In this document: piece by piece, positions 31,365 through 45,678 of the stretch
Layout: each line of letters opens with the position of its first letter
Position numbering within the stretch: position 1 is the first letter of the stretch
Assembly (NCBI GenBank): GCA_021234155.1
Contig: JAJEKV010000801.1
Location: forward strand, 24,479 to 88,478
DNA length: 64,000 bases
Origin: Isoetes taiwanensis
Taxonomy: Eukaryota; Streptophyta; Lycopodiopsida; Isoetales; Isoetaceae
Direction: 5' to 3'
The notes under the pieces: generated by a model
Told to the model about the DNA's origin: nothing
Databases searched by the model: none
Seen by the model: the letters and a program-made list of their open reading frames with translations, nothing else
Made by a program: the position numbers and the translations under genes

Positions 31365-32890
31365 CTTCCTCTATGGGGTTCTCATAACAATCCGTTGTCA
31401 TGTCCGAATCTTCACTCATCTCCATGTTTCTCATGGGTGTTTTCTTCATGCGATTACTTCCTTTGCACTACTTTCACTCTTTTTCCATCTTTGCTTAGCT
31501 TTCTTCCCAAGCTAGCAAGATTTCCTGAAGTATATTCTTATTTTCTTTTTTGCTTGATTATTACCTCAAATTGGCGACGACGACTTTGCCCTCTTCCTTC
31601 GATTCGACACCCCGCACCAACACATCAATGGAGGTCGGTGCTTTTTGCCTCGATTAGTTTTGTCTTTGCTTCCTTGGCGCTTACAAGGGTCGAATCAAAA
31701 ATTTTGTTGCGAGTTAGGGCGGGGACTTGATTTTTTGCTAATGAACAACTTCGGTCCTAAATCACGGGCAACTCAAGCAATTTGTTGTCAATCGGGTCAG
31801 CCTCACGAGGCTTTGAAATTTTTATAGATGGAACTTCCATCTTCCTTACTTCGGCATTGGTGGCAGCTATAGGAATGCGCGGTGGGGTGCTCGTGCTTAT
31901 TTCTTTGTCTAATGCGGCTTGTCTCTAGGATAATTTCGACATTCCAAAATAACAACTCAATAGGACCCTCCCCCTCCCCCTCTTCCCCTTAGGGAACGAA
32001 TAGCAAAGCTGAAGTAGCAACAATAGATGCATGGTTGAAGATTCTACTAGAAAGTTTGAATTCAAAGTAAGCACCCGGGTCCAAGTAGTCAACATTTTAA
32101 GAATGTACACCTTGTCCTAACTCAAGTTGAAAATCAAACTCAAAATTAATTGAAATCAAACTCAAGGAAATGCAGTCAATAAGTCAAGGACAAGTCAAAT
32201 AAGTATCATTTTGGTAACAAAAATTGCTTTTAGTTCTTAAAGTTCCCTTTGCCAACTTTCCTATACCAAGAAATACTTGCTTTGTCCATTTATTTGCAAA
32301 AATGCCGAGTCATCATCATGTTCACATCATCCATATCTTGCCATGTCACCAAAAACTTGCCATATCACTCCATGAAAAATCAAAGTTGTGCATTTTTTTA
32401 TTTTTGGTCTAGTCAAAAGTTGGCATTGCTTACTTGGCATGACGTGTTAGCACTGGCGTGCCACATCATCTTGTGCATGTCAACTTTTACAAATTTCAAT
32501 TTTCCCCACTCATTTCATGGAGATTGCAAAAAATACCCTTCGCCACATCATCATGCCGGTTTAGCCATGTCATTTACCATATTTTTCATCTAATTGGTAC
32601 ATCTCACATTGTTACCCATTATTTCTCATATTGGTTCCATTTTGGCCTTGAAAAGTTGAAGACATTAGAAATGCCAATGTGGCACTTTTCAACATCTAGG
32701 CACCTAGAAAAAGAGACGCCCATATTACCCCAAGGATCGTGGAAAGTTCTTATGGTTACTTTGTCGGGTTGAATATCTTGTGTTCGGATTGAGAACCTTC
32801 CATTGGCTTAATAAAAAGCGATAAGCAAAATTGTCACAAGATTCCAATATATCTGAACTTCACGGAGATATTCAACTTCAACCGGTTGTC
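31365..32890. other. No gene recognised
   Basis: Moderately AT-rich sequence with short ORFs that lack any recognisable motif or composition. Nothing supports a gene. Confidence 0.6.
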
Positions 32891-32899
32891 CCCAAAATT

Positions 32900-33640
32900 G
32901 TTCCAACACTCATTGAGAATTACAATAAGAACTTCTTGAGCTTATATAATGAAGAGGTTGTGGGCGGTTGGTATAAGCACTATTGCGACTTGATATGAGT
33001 CCGATCATCTCATGTCATGGGAAGTATTTAGAACAAAATTCTTATTATGCGGATGGGATAGAGTAATTTGGACTTCGTATTCTTTGCATTGTTCCCCACG
33101 AGTCGGGTCCTGATTGAAGTAGCGGTGTGGGATTGCCATCGGGGGTATCAAGTCGAGGCGCTTTGTTTCTTTTGTGTATAAGTTGCTACGCATTCTGAAA
33201 TCTTGATGTGGCAAGTGATCCATAGATGCCTCACCGGTCAACAAGGCTGGTCCATAAAATTGATAATTGGATTTCAGAGCTCTATCCTTTATATAAGCAA
33301 AGGGTTGAGAGTATTGAGCATTGTTTGTTCTTGTGTGGCGGCCAAGTGGGCATGGTCTTGGTTGTTAACCTTATTTGGCAGCGCGTCACAATCTAGCCCG
33401 GCCAAGTTCGCTCGCTTTTTATCTGATGCACGGCATAAATGGCGAGAAAGCGAGCTCTTCATGTTGCGTGTGGGGCTTTTTTATGGTCGATCTAGAAGAG
33501 AAGGAGACTATTTATCTTTAAGACCATGGATATTGGATGAAATTCTTCTTGGTGGACACAAAATAAAATTATTATGGCTTATAATTGTTCTTCTCTTGAT
33601 CAAGAGAAGAAAGTATTGATTTGGCATACTTATCTTTGGG
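32900..33640 (+). pseudogene. LINE (L1-type) 3' relic with zf-RVT-like segment
   Basis: Plus-strand text in two frames includes YPLYKQRVESIEHCLFLC, which corresponds to the CPLCK...ESIEHLFFxC zinc-binding segment after plant L1 reverse transcriptases, with the first cysteines changed to Tyr. It continues as AAKWAWSWLLTLFG and ARHKWRESELFM, like the W..W.. region of these proteins. Upstream sequence (from about 32900) is too decayed to define RT motifs. Confidence 0.5.
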
Positions 33641-36600
33641 TTCATTGTTATGCATAGATAGGCAGATAGTTGTGCTTTCGGTTGGATCAGTTTTGATTTG
33701 GGTTTATAATCCTCTCTTGTATATAATTTTGATTGGAAAATAAAGCTTGTCATCCTTCCAAAGAAAAGGAAGTCACGGTGCATGTTCCGACCATTTTGGC
33801 TATGGCCATATGGTTTGAACATAGCAGGATCTATAGAGAAAGATACCCTTGATGGAACATAGTTTATCATAGGTTGAAAATTAAGCATGAGAATTAAAAT
33901 ATGTGTGGAAAAAGTGCCCCATCAAATGGTTGAAAATTACGGTCAAATTTGATCGAGATGAATGGCCTAGATGGTGATCCCGGTATTGTGCTCCTATTGG
34001 ACTATTACTTTCGTCCACTCTCGTGCTTCGGATTATGTCCTTCACTTGCCACATGCCACGCCAATTGCCCTAAACCATGTGCCCTACTGGATTGTCCTTC
34101 ACTTGCCCCTGCGCTTCTGCCCATTGCCGTGGCGATGGCTTTCTTTCTTGGCAATGGCGATGATAGGCGCTCAATTTTCTTCTTGAAAATTGCGCTCACC
34201 CTTCAAAAAATGAAGCTGGAATTGGAAGCTTGAAGCTCCAATCTTGCCGTCGATCCACTCCGGTGCAATCATTGCAAAAACTAGAATCAAAATCGAAATG
34301 GAAGCTTGAAGCTTCCAAGATGTGAACGTTTATTCCTTTTGTTATTTCCATCTTTAATTTATGATCTAAACCTAAACATGACTCTTTTGCTCCTCTTTGT
34401 TTAGCATGGTGAAATTTTGCTCTTGGAGTTCGCAAAGGGATTTTTGCTTCTGTTGGAGCTTAAGTTTGAGAAAAGGACAAAAACCCCATGTTCTGTATAT
34501 TTTGTAGATGATTTTCTTTACTTTCTGATAGGACTTTGCTTAGTTGGACTCCATACTTTCTCTAATTGTAAATCTGCTCCTTTCTATACGGACGAAGAAT
34601 TAGCTATAGCGGCTATTAGGCAGAGATAAAGCTCAAAGATCCACCTTTTCCCATTCCTTGTAGCATTAAGCTTCTAAGGCATGCATAACATACTTTGTTG
34701 AATCTATAATGATCTTCTTGACTGTTTTAATATGTGATTTTTAATGCAGGTATGATCTGTGATGGGCAAGGAATTAAAAATGATGCTCCTAAATTCAAGT
34801 GAAGTGGCATGAAAACATCCACGGTATATGTGGCATTTCTTTTTCTCACGGGTTTGAGATTTCATTCATGTTCTCACCGGACTTTCTTCATTAGAATCGT
34901 GGGGGAAAATGTTGCAATAATACGAACCTATAAAATCGGACACTTTTGTACACTCACTTAGATGCTATTTCTTTAATAATAGGCAAGCCATGTTTTGTTA
35001 AGATTTTAAAATTTAAGTAGTAAGGCCTTTTGCAATTACTTTGGCAAATGGTTTTACAAGTTTTTTGCTAGGAGAAAAAGGTTTATTCAAATATAAGGGT
35101 TTTTTTGTGCGTGTTGAAACATTGAGAGTTTATACAAATATGGAGGAAAAGATGTAGCTAAAATGGAAAGGAAAATAAAAAAGCTTATATTATTTTATTA
35201 GTTTATCTTTTTAAGGGCTTGTTATTTTAACCTAAGAAGCTTTTTTAGAACTTTTTATATTTTTCTTTTTAATGCCTTATTATTTTGAAACCCTAAGCAG
35301 CGAAATGACTACCCATATAATTGCGTTGCCTTCTGACTTCGGATAGATTGTTGCGGGGTTAATGTAATTTACGGACTCATTCGTTTGTTTGATCTTCATA
35401 AGCGGCGTTTTTGTGAGTGAAGCTTGAGCTTGTTCTTGATTACGAGCGTAAATTTTGATGGCTCCTTTGGTAGATTGTGTTGAATTGGCTATAACTTCAT
35501 TTTATCACGGCTTTCGGATGTGCATGGAAAAATTTAGGGATGCTTTTGGCTTCATCTGTGAGCAGGGAAGAAGAGAATGCAGGGGAGAGGCTTGGTTACT
35601 TTCAGAGCTTAGTCGGGCTGAATAAGCCAGAAGATATACAAAATGCAACATTCCAACAGTAAGCTTTTATGAAGATATTGAAACGAAGACAGATAGGTTG
35701 AGCAATTTATTTTTGGGTCTCTTTCATTCCTTACTTTGGGGATAAGGTTATAGTGGCTACGTTTTGTATCAGAAAAAAGAAAATTGAAAATTTTGTTTTG
35801 GCATATTATGGGATTTGTGCTATATTTAATGTTTTATATGTGATTTTTTGACACCTTAATTTTTTTTGTTTTTACTTTTTCTAGACCAAAAAAAATAACA
35901 ACTCCCAGACTTTGGTACAATTTTAATCTTTCAAGGAATGCATCCATTGGCATCGTACATTGACGTATGTTCTGAATTTTTCTCCCAAAACAATAATCCA
36001 CTTCATGATCCAAAAGATAATAACAAGCTTCATCTTCTCCATTACCTGATTAATTAGTGATAAAATCTTAGAAATTGGATTGCAATCTAATAATATTATG
36101 CCTGGGTTTGTTTGGGTTCAAATCCCAAAAGGCTTTCTTATTTTAAAATAAACAAAATCAATAAACAATTCATGCTATATATTGACTTTTAAATGATACA
36201 AGAAATTTATCGAGAGGCATGCATGAACATTTCTCTTCCCAAAGCTCACTTCTTAGTTTTTGGTATGTTTGAACGTTTGAACTTTGTGGTAGAGGAGGAT
36301 TGTCCACGATTGCGGTGCTGATTTGTGAAAAAAAAAAAGTGTTTGAGACTCGGGCCGTCGAAGAATCTCGGAAAAACCATCATTCAATTAAATTGGGATT
36401 ATGTCTTAATTTTGGGACAAATTTCATATTGCATGTTTTTTATAGCATATTCAAATTCCACGATTTCGTGTCAAAATTATGAAAATGTAATGCCATATTA
36501 ATTAGAGAATAGACAATATTTCACAATATACCACAATAAGGGACTCAAGCTTTTCCTTCGGAAGAAGAATAGGAGAAAGAAAAGTGCATATTGCAATTCC

Positions 36601-38080
36601 ATCTGATTTCAAAGTAGATTAAAAAAGTAACAAACAATTGAGTTATATAATGTTGAGCATGGCATACAAGAAACATGCAAAGCTAGAAACATGCAAATGG
36701 AGCGAGGAAAAAAAAAAACCAAATGAAGCAACATAGCATAAAAGGTATGTCTAGTTCAAGTTCACAAAGCGATTCATTGATAAATTATATATCGATAAAA
36801 TCTAGGTGTTAATCCACCTATTATTCCAACAACATTCATATATAGTTCCTAATGTTGAGCTTTCTGGTCCAAACTAGAAGACATTCCACCTTGCCAAACT
36901 CATTAGTTATTTCCAAGAAGCTAGAAACATGCAAAAGGAATAAATTAAAAACAAAAATGAAGCAAGCTTAGCGTATGTCTAGTTCACCTTAAAAAAGATA
37001 ATCTAATAAGCTCGATTTCCGTTTAGCTTAGTTTAATGCAAAAAATATGCCGGGTTAGGAAAAAAAAGGGTTCATCCAAAAGGTAATTCCAAAAGCTCGG
37101 TTCAACTTTCAAGCGAAAAACTATATCTTGAAAATCTTTGAAAATGATCCAAAAAGCTAAGTTTAACTAAAGAACAAGGATTTTTTTTTGTCTAAATGTA
37201 TCAAATCAAAAATAGACTAAAAACAACCCCGAAACTGCGCTTGGCGTGGCAAAAACTAAGAACAGTTAGGCTTCAATCTTGCATTTGCCATGTATTAGAT
37301 TTCCTTAAATGCTCAGATGGCTCAAGCTCATCCGTGAAGCTGAGTTTTGAGAACTCTTTGATCATTTCTACATCCACAATTATAATGCATTCTTTGAACC
37401 ATTTTTTTAATAAAAAACCAGCTTGATTTCATTTTTTACCTCTTTTCGTGCTTCCTTTTGTAGCCGTGCTTGATCCTAACCCGGCTTTTAGTCTTTCATC
37501 TTTGTGATTTGCTTTTTGGATTAAATCTTGGTTGGTTTGATGCATATTCAAAAATTAGATAGAAAATTAGATAAAAGACTCTTGAGCAAATTCAAATTCT
37601 ATCTTACGCTGTGCTTTCTATTTGTGCTTTCTCTTGCAATTTCTTCCTCGATCCGAGGCTTTTCTTCGTCCTTCCATCTTTGCCAAATGTGCTCGTTGAA
37701 TTCGTTATGAAGACTTTGATTCATATTCTCGACTTGTTTCTCCAAAAAAACTAGATTCAAAGTGCATTGAACAGATTTAAACTCTGGAATATACAAGTGC
37801 AAGATCGCCCATTTTTTGTGCTTTGCTCCAACTTCTTGATCGATCCACGCTTTACATTTCCAACTTCTTGATCGATCCCTTGTTGGACTTGATGTTAGAT
37901 GTCATAGAAGAGCCCGAAAAGGCGGTGCGTCGGCAAAAGTAGATAAGCGGCTATTTCAAAACCAAAGGTAAAAGGCCGGATTCGTCTGAGAAAAAGCGGA
38001 AGCGAGAAAAATCTCTAGAAGATCGGAGAACTCAAGCTTCTTGGTTGCACAAATCACGATTTTCAAGGCTTATTTTCGTC
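33641..38080. other. AT-rich region, no gene recognised
   Basis: Long A/T-rich stretch with scattered poly-A and poly-T runs and only chance ORFs. A short ORF at 34417-34629 has no recognisable motif. No transposon ends or RNA genes were identified. Confidence 0.6.
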
Positions 38081-38084
38081 GGAG

Positions 38085-38660
38085 AATAAAGAGCAAGTTT
38101 CGGATGGGAAGAAGGTAGAAGATAGAAGGTTTTGTGAGCGACACGCAACAAAGCGACACCGCAAAAATGACTGCGCGACAAGCGACGCAACAAAGTAAGG
38201 AAGGAAGGATTTTTTGAGCTTAGTAACAAAGTAAGGAAGGGCCGGATTTTGACTGCTACAAAGGAAGGAAGGGGAAGGATTTTGAAGCTTAGTTTCAATA
38301 AGAAGGAAATAAAGCGAGGAAAAAAAGGGGTAAGTTTGTGGCAAAAATGCTCTTCATGCGGAGATGTGGCGCCAGAAGTGCGCCAAGGTAGATGTGGCGC
38401 GAGAAGGTAGATGTGCGGATGTGGGAGGCATAGAGTCTTGGCCGCGGAGGAGTTTCTGTAAGGAAGGGAAATAAAATAGAAGGAAAAAAGTTCTGAGAAG
38501 ATTTGTGGCAAAAATGCTCTTCATCTTAGGAGATGTGAGCGCCCGAGAAGTCTTGAAGGAGATGTGAGGCGCCCGGAAGCTAGATGTCGCGGATGTTAGG
38601 CGCCCGGTAGATGGAAAGGTAGATGTGCGCCGAGTTTCTTCCATTGTGATTCGTGAAGGC
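38085..38660. repeat. Purine-rich local repeats
   Basis: Motifs recur: AAGTAAGGAAGG with GGATTTT(T)GA near 38190-38280, and GTGGCAAAAATGCTCTTCAT followed by GGAGATGTG at 38338 and 38503. Several variants of AGATGTG.GGCGCC(C)GGAAG lie between 38360 and 38640. This looks like a locally expanded low-complexity region; long antisense ORFs here are a by-product. Confidence 0.6.
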
Positions 38661-39559
38661 CCGGTCGCTGGTGAGGCAAAATCCGTCCTGCCTTGCCTAA
38701 TGGTAGCAATTTTTTAAGCGGTAACACTTTTGAATAGCTTTAGAAGATATATTTGTCTTTAGTATTCTCTTTGAACCAATATCTTGGGTTGCATAGGAGG
38801 GTGCTAGCTTGATTTGCATTCAAAAATTTGTGAAGGATAATCTAAAAGACACTAAGCATGATTTAGAATCAATGGGTTGGGTGCATAGGAGGGACCTAGC
38901 TTTGATTTGCACCAAAAGTTAAAGTCAAAGAAAGGGAATCTGAAACACGCTAAAGCGTGATTTATAAACTAGTGAATCTTTGCATTTGATTGGCCACGTG
39001 CTCTTTTAGCCACTCATTCTTAGCCTATTTTATTGCTTTATCTAGCTTTAGTATGTTTTGAATCCTTGAAATGGAGGATATTTTGTTTTAAATATCTTGT
39101 CTAATTTAAATATGTTGCTCAATAATAAGTAATATTTTTCATGGGTGCATTAACATTAGATTTCAAATCACGCTTGGCGTGGTTTGTTTACTTTATATAC
39201 CAATTCTTTTGCAATCCTTTACATTTGTAGGTTCAAAAGGGCTATTTATTTAATCCTAGTGAAACACCTTTAAAACTTCTCGTTACTTTTATTTGGCTTT
39301 TATATGCAACATAATGACCATTTTATTTTATTTCTTACTCTTATATGGCTACACCCCTTCACAAAAAATTATTTTGAATCCATGTATACCATTGACATGT
39401 GTACAAATCGAGGCATTATTCAAAGGAAGTTAAAGGGCTTCCGGTGGCAATTATTTTAGGGATTATTGTTTTTAATCATCATTCTTATTTGTTGTTGTAT
39501 CAAGTTATATATTATTTGTTGTTGTGCGGTTCTATAATCCGAAAGATACCACGAGGCAA

Positions 39560-41620
39560 GGCTAACTTCAATCGGGGATGATATAACCATAGTGGATCTT
39601 GATGCTCTTGAATGCTTCTACAATCAAACTCGGGGCCCTAAATCACCATCTTATGATCCAAAAACTTTGTGGCAGATAATTTTCTGGTCTAGTTTATACC
39701 TATTATGAATAATTTGGCTATGGGTATGACAATACGTGAAGTGTTAGAATCACATCTAGAACCAAACAAAATAGCTGACATGGAACCACACCTTGCTATG
39801 TATGTGAAAAACATGGATTGGCCCCTTAATATTTTATTGGAATATATGATTGTTTTTAATGATATTCGTTTCATGTATCCATAATTTTGGGGTTGTTCTC
39901 ACACGGAAAATAATGTAATATGTTATCGGATTATACATTATTTTCGTCTTAATGTTCCAAGATTTTGATGTCATGAATTTAAAGAACTTGCCCTTCTGTT
40001 TTGCATATTTCAAGTCACATCTAAAAAACACATGGGAATTGCAATGTTTATGTGACTTATCAAGTCCAAAAAAAACATAAAAAAAACAAAAAGCCCCTAG
40101 GAAACTAGAAAATTTACTGTGATTGGCGTAATTTTGGAGTTGACATAATCCCAATTTAATTGGATGATGGTTGAAAGTTCACAGAATCACGGCATCCTAG
40201 TTTGCTTACTCACGCTTCAATTTTTATTGCCCTAGCATGTGAGAAGATCAAATAGGAGAGACAAACTCTCGGATGTTTCCCACCAGGATGGAAAGAATAC
40301 TTATGGAAAATCCTGGAGAGAAATGGGGTAAGCTAAAATGTAAGCTAAAGAGAAATCCTGTGTCTTTATCAAGTAAGCTAAAAGGCAAGATTAAGAGCTC
40401 ATATCATGTATTAATCACGGAAAGCGAGAGGAGGAAAAGCGAGTCCTATGATCCCGGACTAGCATAGTGTATTAATCACGGAAGCAGAGGGAAAGCGAGT
40501 CCTATGATCCCGGACTAGCTGCCGGAAAACTCACGAATTTGACACATTGCACATTTTTACATAATTGAATATCTACGAAATGAGGGATTGGCAAAGGCAC
40601 CTTTCTTGGCTCATTTTAAAACCATTGGTGGCGCCGGGGTATGGTAAGGGCTATCTTGGTGATATAGTCCATTACGTTGTCTTAAATGATGAAATGGCAA
40701 AGATGCATATCGCGTCCTTGTTGGGTTCCACAGGGTATCCATTGTTATATTGGCTTAATATAATGACTTACTTAAGTTGATGGATAATAAGCGGCTCCCA
40801 ATTATACACTCTCTCGGTGCAAATGGCGACACTTGTGTTGCAATGGAAAAATGGGTTGTTCATCCTAATGCAAGCACGAATCGGGCGATATTTTACCACG
40901 TCTTGATCAAGTAAGGCGTTATTAAAGCGGCAAGGATCGGCCGGTCTCAACGGTGAACATTGTAAACCGAGGCATTGTCGGAGTCATTGCAAATGGGAAC
41001 TCTTTAAACTTTAATCAATCGGGCCTCTAGTTCCCACACTTTGCAGCCCATATGGATCCCATATGGATCCCTCCAGAACTACAATGGCCGCATATTGCGG
41101 CGGGGCCGGGGTGACCTTGAATGGCCTTGGTGAGGTATATTCTTGGGTTCTTCAGGTTTTACAAACATGGCTGAAATTTATCTCCTTATGCATTCTGAAT
41201 TGGAAGAGTTACATTTGCGGTGGGGAACTAGGGCGGCTCTACATACCGCTGGCGGTAGATTGACTCAAGACTTCTATAATCCGGGTGCAAGCTACGGCGA
41301 TTGCAAAAGGGTTGTATTTTAATGTTCCGTTCCTCATCAGGAGTTGCAAAGCTGTGAATTTGTCAGGTGAAGCGTTTGGACCATCATAGATCATCGATAT
41401 CCCGGTTTCGAGAGAAAGTTCGCTTACGGTGATAATGGATTGACTTGGCTCGATTTGGTGGTTCCATGTTCTCTATATTGTTTTGGATCGTTGTTTTTCG
41501 GAAGAGGTATCGGGATCATCCGCATCATGATGGCAAATATACTCAACCTATTTACCATGGCAATGCTCACCATAATCCACGATACTAATGTATCATTCTT
41601 GTAGATAATAATGTAACCTA
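39560..41620 (+). pseudogene. Degraded coding-like region, family not recognised
   Basis: Several plus-strand segments have protein-like composition: DLDALECFYNQTRGPKSPSY near 39600, APGYGKGYLGDIVHYVVLND near 40640, and LMHSELEELHLRWGTRAALH near 41190 followed by TQDFYNPGASYGDCKRVVF. Stops and frame changes separate them. They could be one decayed gene or retroelement. I do not recognise the family and no motif settles it. Confidence 0.35.
40408..40519 (+). repeat. Tandem duplication, unit ~61 bp
   Basis: GTATTAATCACGG...GAGTCCTATGATCCCGGACTAGC occurs at 40408-40468 and again, slightly shortened, at 40469-40519. Confidence 0.85.
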
Positions 41621-41769
41621 TAAGTTATTGTGGACCATCTTCGGCATGGAGGAAAAATTATTGCTCCTCAATTATTCCTTTTGTTCAAGCAAAGTGTGTG
41701 CTTTATTTTTGTTGTTGTAAACGAAATGATATAACTTTTGGTACTGATAATTTTGTACATCTTAGTGTT

Positions 41770-42595
41770 TATGTTAGGAACTCTATCCCTATATATTCTT
41801 TGAGCATTTTTGAGCTTTTAGCGGGATCGGGGAACTCCATTTCGATAATAAATCCGGTAAAATAACCCCCAGCGATTGGATTGAAGCTCTGTTCCAAATA
41901 CATTCGCCCCTAAATAGTACTTCTTGAATTCTGCCATAACTCTGGGCATGGATGTGAGCACATATTTCCGAAGCTGACATTTTCTGAAAACCTCAAAAGA
42001 TTTAGAATGGAGGCCTTCAAGGAAAAATTTAGGAAGCACGACTACGGATGAGCTCTTGAGAGCCACAAAAGGCAACAAATTTGAAAATATGGAGATGTAT
42101 ATTGCTTTCGACGAGATGCTCATGAGAATCATGGCTATAGGCCATACTACCGTGAGAATCAATGCCCTAAAAGGCATCCCCCTTCCAAAGCCACCGGCAT
42201 GAAGAAATGAAAAACATCTGCGGATCTTAACAATCCGCCTTCCAATTCAATCACCACATCTTGATCATCCCTTGGCTTCTCGGCATTTTCAATCTTATCA
42301 TACTCAAAAATCTACCGCGCTTCTGACATAATTTCTCCCAAATTGATACCGGCTTGACATATGGGGATCCGGCCCATCGGAATCTTGGTCACTAACGAAA
42401 GATGCACGAAAGCGAGTTGGATCGCCATAGCGAAGTTTAAGCGAGGGTCAAATCCACGGATATTATTTGCGATGGCGCCCATTTGGATAGCTTCATTTGG
42501 AGCAATGCGATTGTAGACATAGGGAGAATTGCCTTGCCTGGCTAGCGATTGAATATGGAAGTTATATTTTTTTTTGGATTGAAATGCCAATACCT
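41770..42595 (-). pseudogene. Degraded coding-like region, family not recognised
   Basis: On the minus strand, segments at 42590-42312 (SPYVYNRIAPNEAIQMGAIA, AFVHLSLVTKIPMGRIPI) and 42300-42180 (QDVVIELEGGLLRSADVFHF) have protein-like composition and follow each other. A third at 42177-41818 (FKKYYLGANVFGTELQSNRW) continues in other frames. No family is recognised. It may be a retrogene or transposon fragment. Confidence 0.35.
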
Positions 42596-45500
42596 ACATT
42601 CATCCCAAGTCTTTGCTAATGCGGCCACCAAATGGCGAGAGAGGAATGGGAGGCGGCGAGCCTGAGAAAAGCCGCCATAGCCCGGTCAAAGCCATAAATG
42701 CACATTAGGTTCTAATATTGTTTGCACACGCGTGTCACTACCAAAATGCTTCAAACAAAATAGCACCAAACAAATAGCTTCAAACAAAATTGGCTTGAAT
42801 TATATATGGTGATATACTATTTTTTTTTAATTGTGCTACGTGTTGATATTTAATTAGTTAAAATAATTCTTGTTCATATGAAAGTATGCCACATGTTAAT
42901 ATTTCAATCGTTATAAAACACATTCGAAACAATACCTCGCTTTTTCTATGTATATTAATAATGTTTTTGACATGTCCTTATTTTAGAAAAACAATAGTTA
43001 GTAGCATTAAGAACAATAGTCAGATTTAAGTAACACATGTGGTACTTTGTTAAATGACATGTAGCTTTTTTTTTAAATCATGTTACTTGACATTGTAATT
43101 TTATTTTTCACGTCTAGTAATATCTAAACCTGGAAAACAATGCATGGTTTCGCTAAAAGCTACAAGTAGTGAAAAAAAATACACACATAGAAAAGTGAAA
43201 AAGAGTTGTCTTTTTCAATTTTTCCGATGTCTTAATATTCAAACCTACATATGCTATAGTGAAATTGCTAATTTGGTCTATGACAAACAAACAAAGAAAA
43301 AACGGGGACATTATACGGTCTGGAGTAAGTGGTTTTAGCAATTGCTTACACTCTCTTTGACAAATCTGCGGACTCTCTAATAAACATAATGATCATTTTG
43401 GGATGATGTATGCTTATGCATTTCTTTGCTTTTTGTTTTCAGAAGAATAATGCTTTCTTAGCCAGTAAGTAGGTAAAGAAACTTTGATAAACCCAGTTGA
43501 TCTCTGCGATTGCATTGCCAAAACGCGTTAAGGCTGAGGAAAAGAATAAACACTTTCATACCATGATAACCCAAATAGGACATGGACAGGGACTTAGATT
43601 TTGCAATGTTTTTGGTCTTCCAAACTACAAAAACCCAGAGCTCTACAAGGGGTGATTGCTAGTGCCTATGCCTTCCATCAATTACAACAAATTCAAGTGC
43701 CTATCCATTTCTGTTTCTAGTTGCAGTGTTAATTGTTCGTTATTTGCACAAATCACCATAGATGTAGCATAGTATGCCATCATAAAGTTTAACTGTGAAG
43801 TGTACTAGTAGTACTATCATTTTGCCTTGTCCTATCATTCTTTCAAGCTCTTTTATAGGGTCTTTAGTACATTCTAAAAAGGACGTGGTCAAAACACCTT
43901 CTAATAGCTTGAACTGGATTGTCCTCCCCATCCCCCCAAAAAAAAACACTTCTCATCCTAATCTTTGCTAGCTCGCTTTTTTTTTTTTCCTTCTTAAGGA
44001 GTCCTATATCCAACAATAATAATGCCCGGGTGCAACTATTGTAAGATACATAGGGCATGTGCATGCACAGGATCAAGCAAAATTATCCTTATATGGAATT
44101 TTCAAATAAATATTTTATATAACTCCTAACATATTATTATATATGTATGGAATTCAAGTCAGAAAAAATCTCCTCCCTCGTATATATGCATGGAAAAAGA
44201 CTAACAAAAAAAAGAGCCCTCCATACACATGCTTTTTCTTCGTTTTTTTTTCTTTTCTTTTCTTCTTTTATTGAACTCACGTGTTTTATATGGTTTTCAT
44301 TAGCTGAACCTCTCGAACAACAACATGATAGGCAACGTCGTGCAACCCATAGTGCGATAACGTTTTGGACCTATGAAGGTGCAACTCTTCTATTCGGGAG
44401 GGTTTTGTCATTTTATCTTGACTCTATTCTAGAATCCCATCGATCCAGAGCCATTGGATCGAGATTCTAGAGAGGGCGAACATACATGTCTCGCTTGCAT
44501 GTATTGCATGCTTTCTCTAGTTGGGAGATCGCTATATTAGGCGAGGTTCTTCATCAACATCTCATCGGCTCTTCCTCTTCTCTCTCAAGCGGTACCTTAT
44601 TCTCTATTCTTTGAAGCCCACCCTCCCCTCCCTTAATTGTTTGTCGCTGTACGCGTGGCCCGGCCCCTCTATTTGAAGAGGGCACGTGATCGACCCCTCC
44701 ACTTTGGGAGGTTTGTTTTTCACATTTGTTCTAGTGTTGGTGATGTGCAGTGCAGGGTTGGCAAGCGATTGCGGCCGACTTCTCCATTCGTGGGTTTTTG
44801 GGGCGATTTTTCAGCCTTACATTTGTCCAAGCCCCTTAGAAGGCTTATCACAAAAGGGTTTTTCCTCGAAACCCAAAAAGGGCGAGGGTTTTTAATCCGT
44901 TGATAAGCTTTGTGGTACACAAATAAACATGTATTAGCATTGTATTTTTTGGGGTCCAAGTTGTATAATTGAACATTAGTTTATTTTTTCGTGGGTAGTT
45001 CACATATGTGCGACTACCCTTGTCCCTCATTGTATAAAATCTGCTGAGATGAATGAGAAGCCTATCTACGAGAGGTTTTTGTCGTTTTCATGCGAGCCCT
45101 ATTCTAGAATTCAACACCATAAAGTCATCTAAGAAAGTCATTCAGCTTGTTAGAGGCTCAGATTCAAGAACTTTCAAAATTACACCAAATGCAGCAGGAG
45201 ATGAATTAAACTAAAGCTTTAAGGCCAATTCCTTGGGATCTAATGTCATTCTCCTATGCAAGAAATTGATCGTGAGGAAATTCTCAAGTCTTTTTCCCAC
45301 GATTAGAGCTAGGAACTAGCTAGGAGTAGTGGTAAATAGCTAACTTAATGATTAATTGAAGAATCGCCGCGCTCGTTGCCAGCAAGCTTTTTCTAAAAAA
45401 CTTTCTAGCCAGGAAAGTTTCCCCTTCCATTCTACCAACTTGAAGCCCTCAAGGCCACTTCAAGATCTGAATATGTTTTAAAAGCTTGTACAATGGAAAA

Positions 45501-45670
45501 CTCTATATACATTGGCTATTTTCAACTCATACAAAATTGGCCACACACAAAATGGTTCAGAGAACAACTTTCTCTGAATTGCTACTTACAACTTCTTCAA
45601 GTGGAAAAGATGACTTCTTATCAAGTCTGCTTTCAGTGTACAGATCAACAGAACATAGAAACAAAGAGAA
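42596..45670. other. AT-rich region, no gene recognised
   Basis: Scattered homopolymer runs and chance ORFs. A stretch at 44380-44470 (TATTCTAGAATCCCATCGATC) faintly resembles 45085-45115, but no clear element was defined. No supported gene. Confidence 0.55.
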
Positions 45671-45678
45671 AAGAAAAC

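Noticed and set aside
31254-31730. Plus-strand ORF of 158 codons
   Set aside because: It starts inside the solo LTR and continues into anonymous sequence. No motif or conserved counterpart in the other LTR copies.
33949-34233. Plus-strand ORF of 94 codons with Cys/Leu-rich composition
   Set aside because: No recognisable motif, no homologous copy in the window and no supporting gene context.
38032-38644. Overlapping minus-strand ORFs of 93-159 codons
   Set aside because: Ser/Phe/Pro-rich text produced by the purine-rich local repeat on the other strand. No domain is visible.
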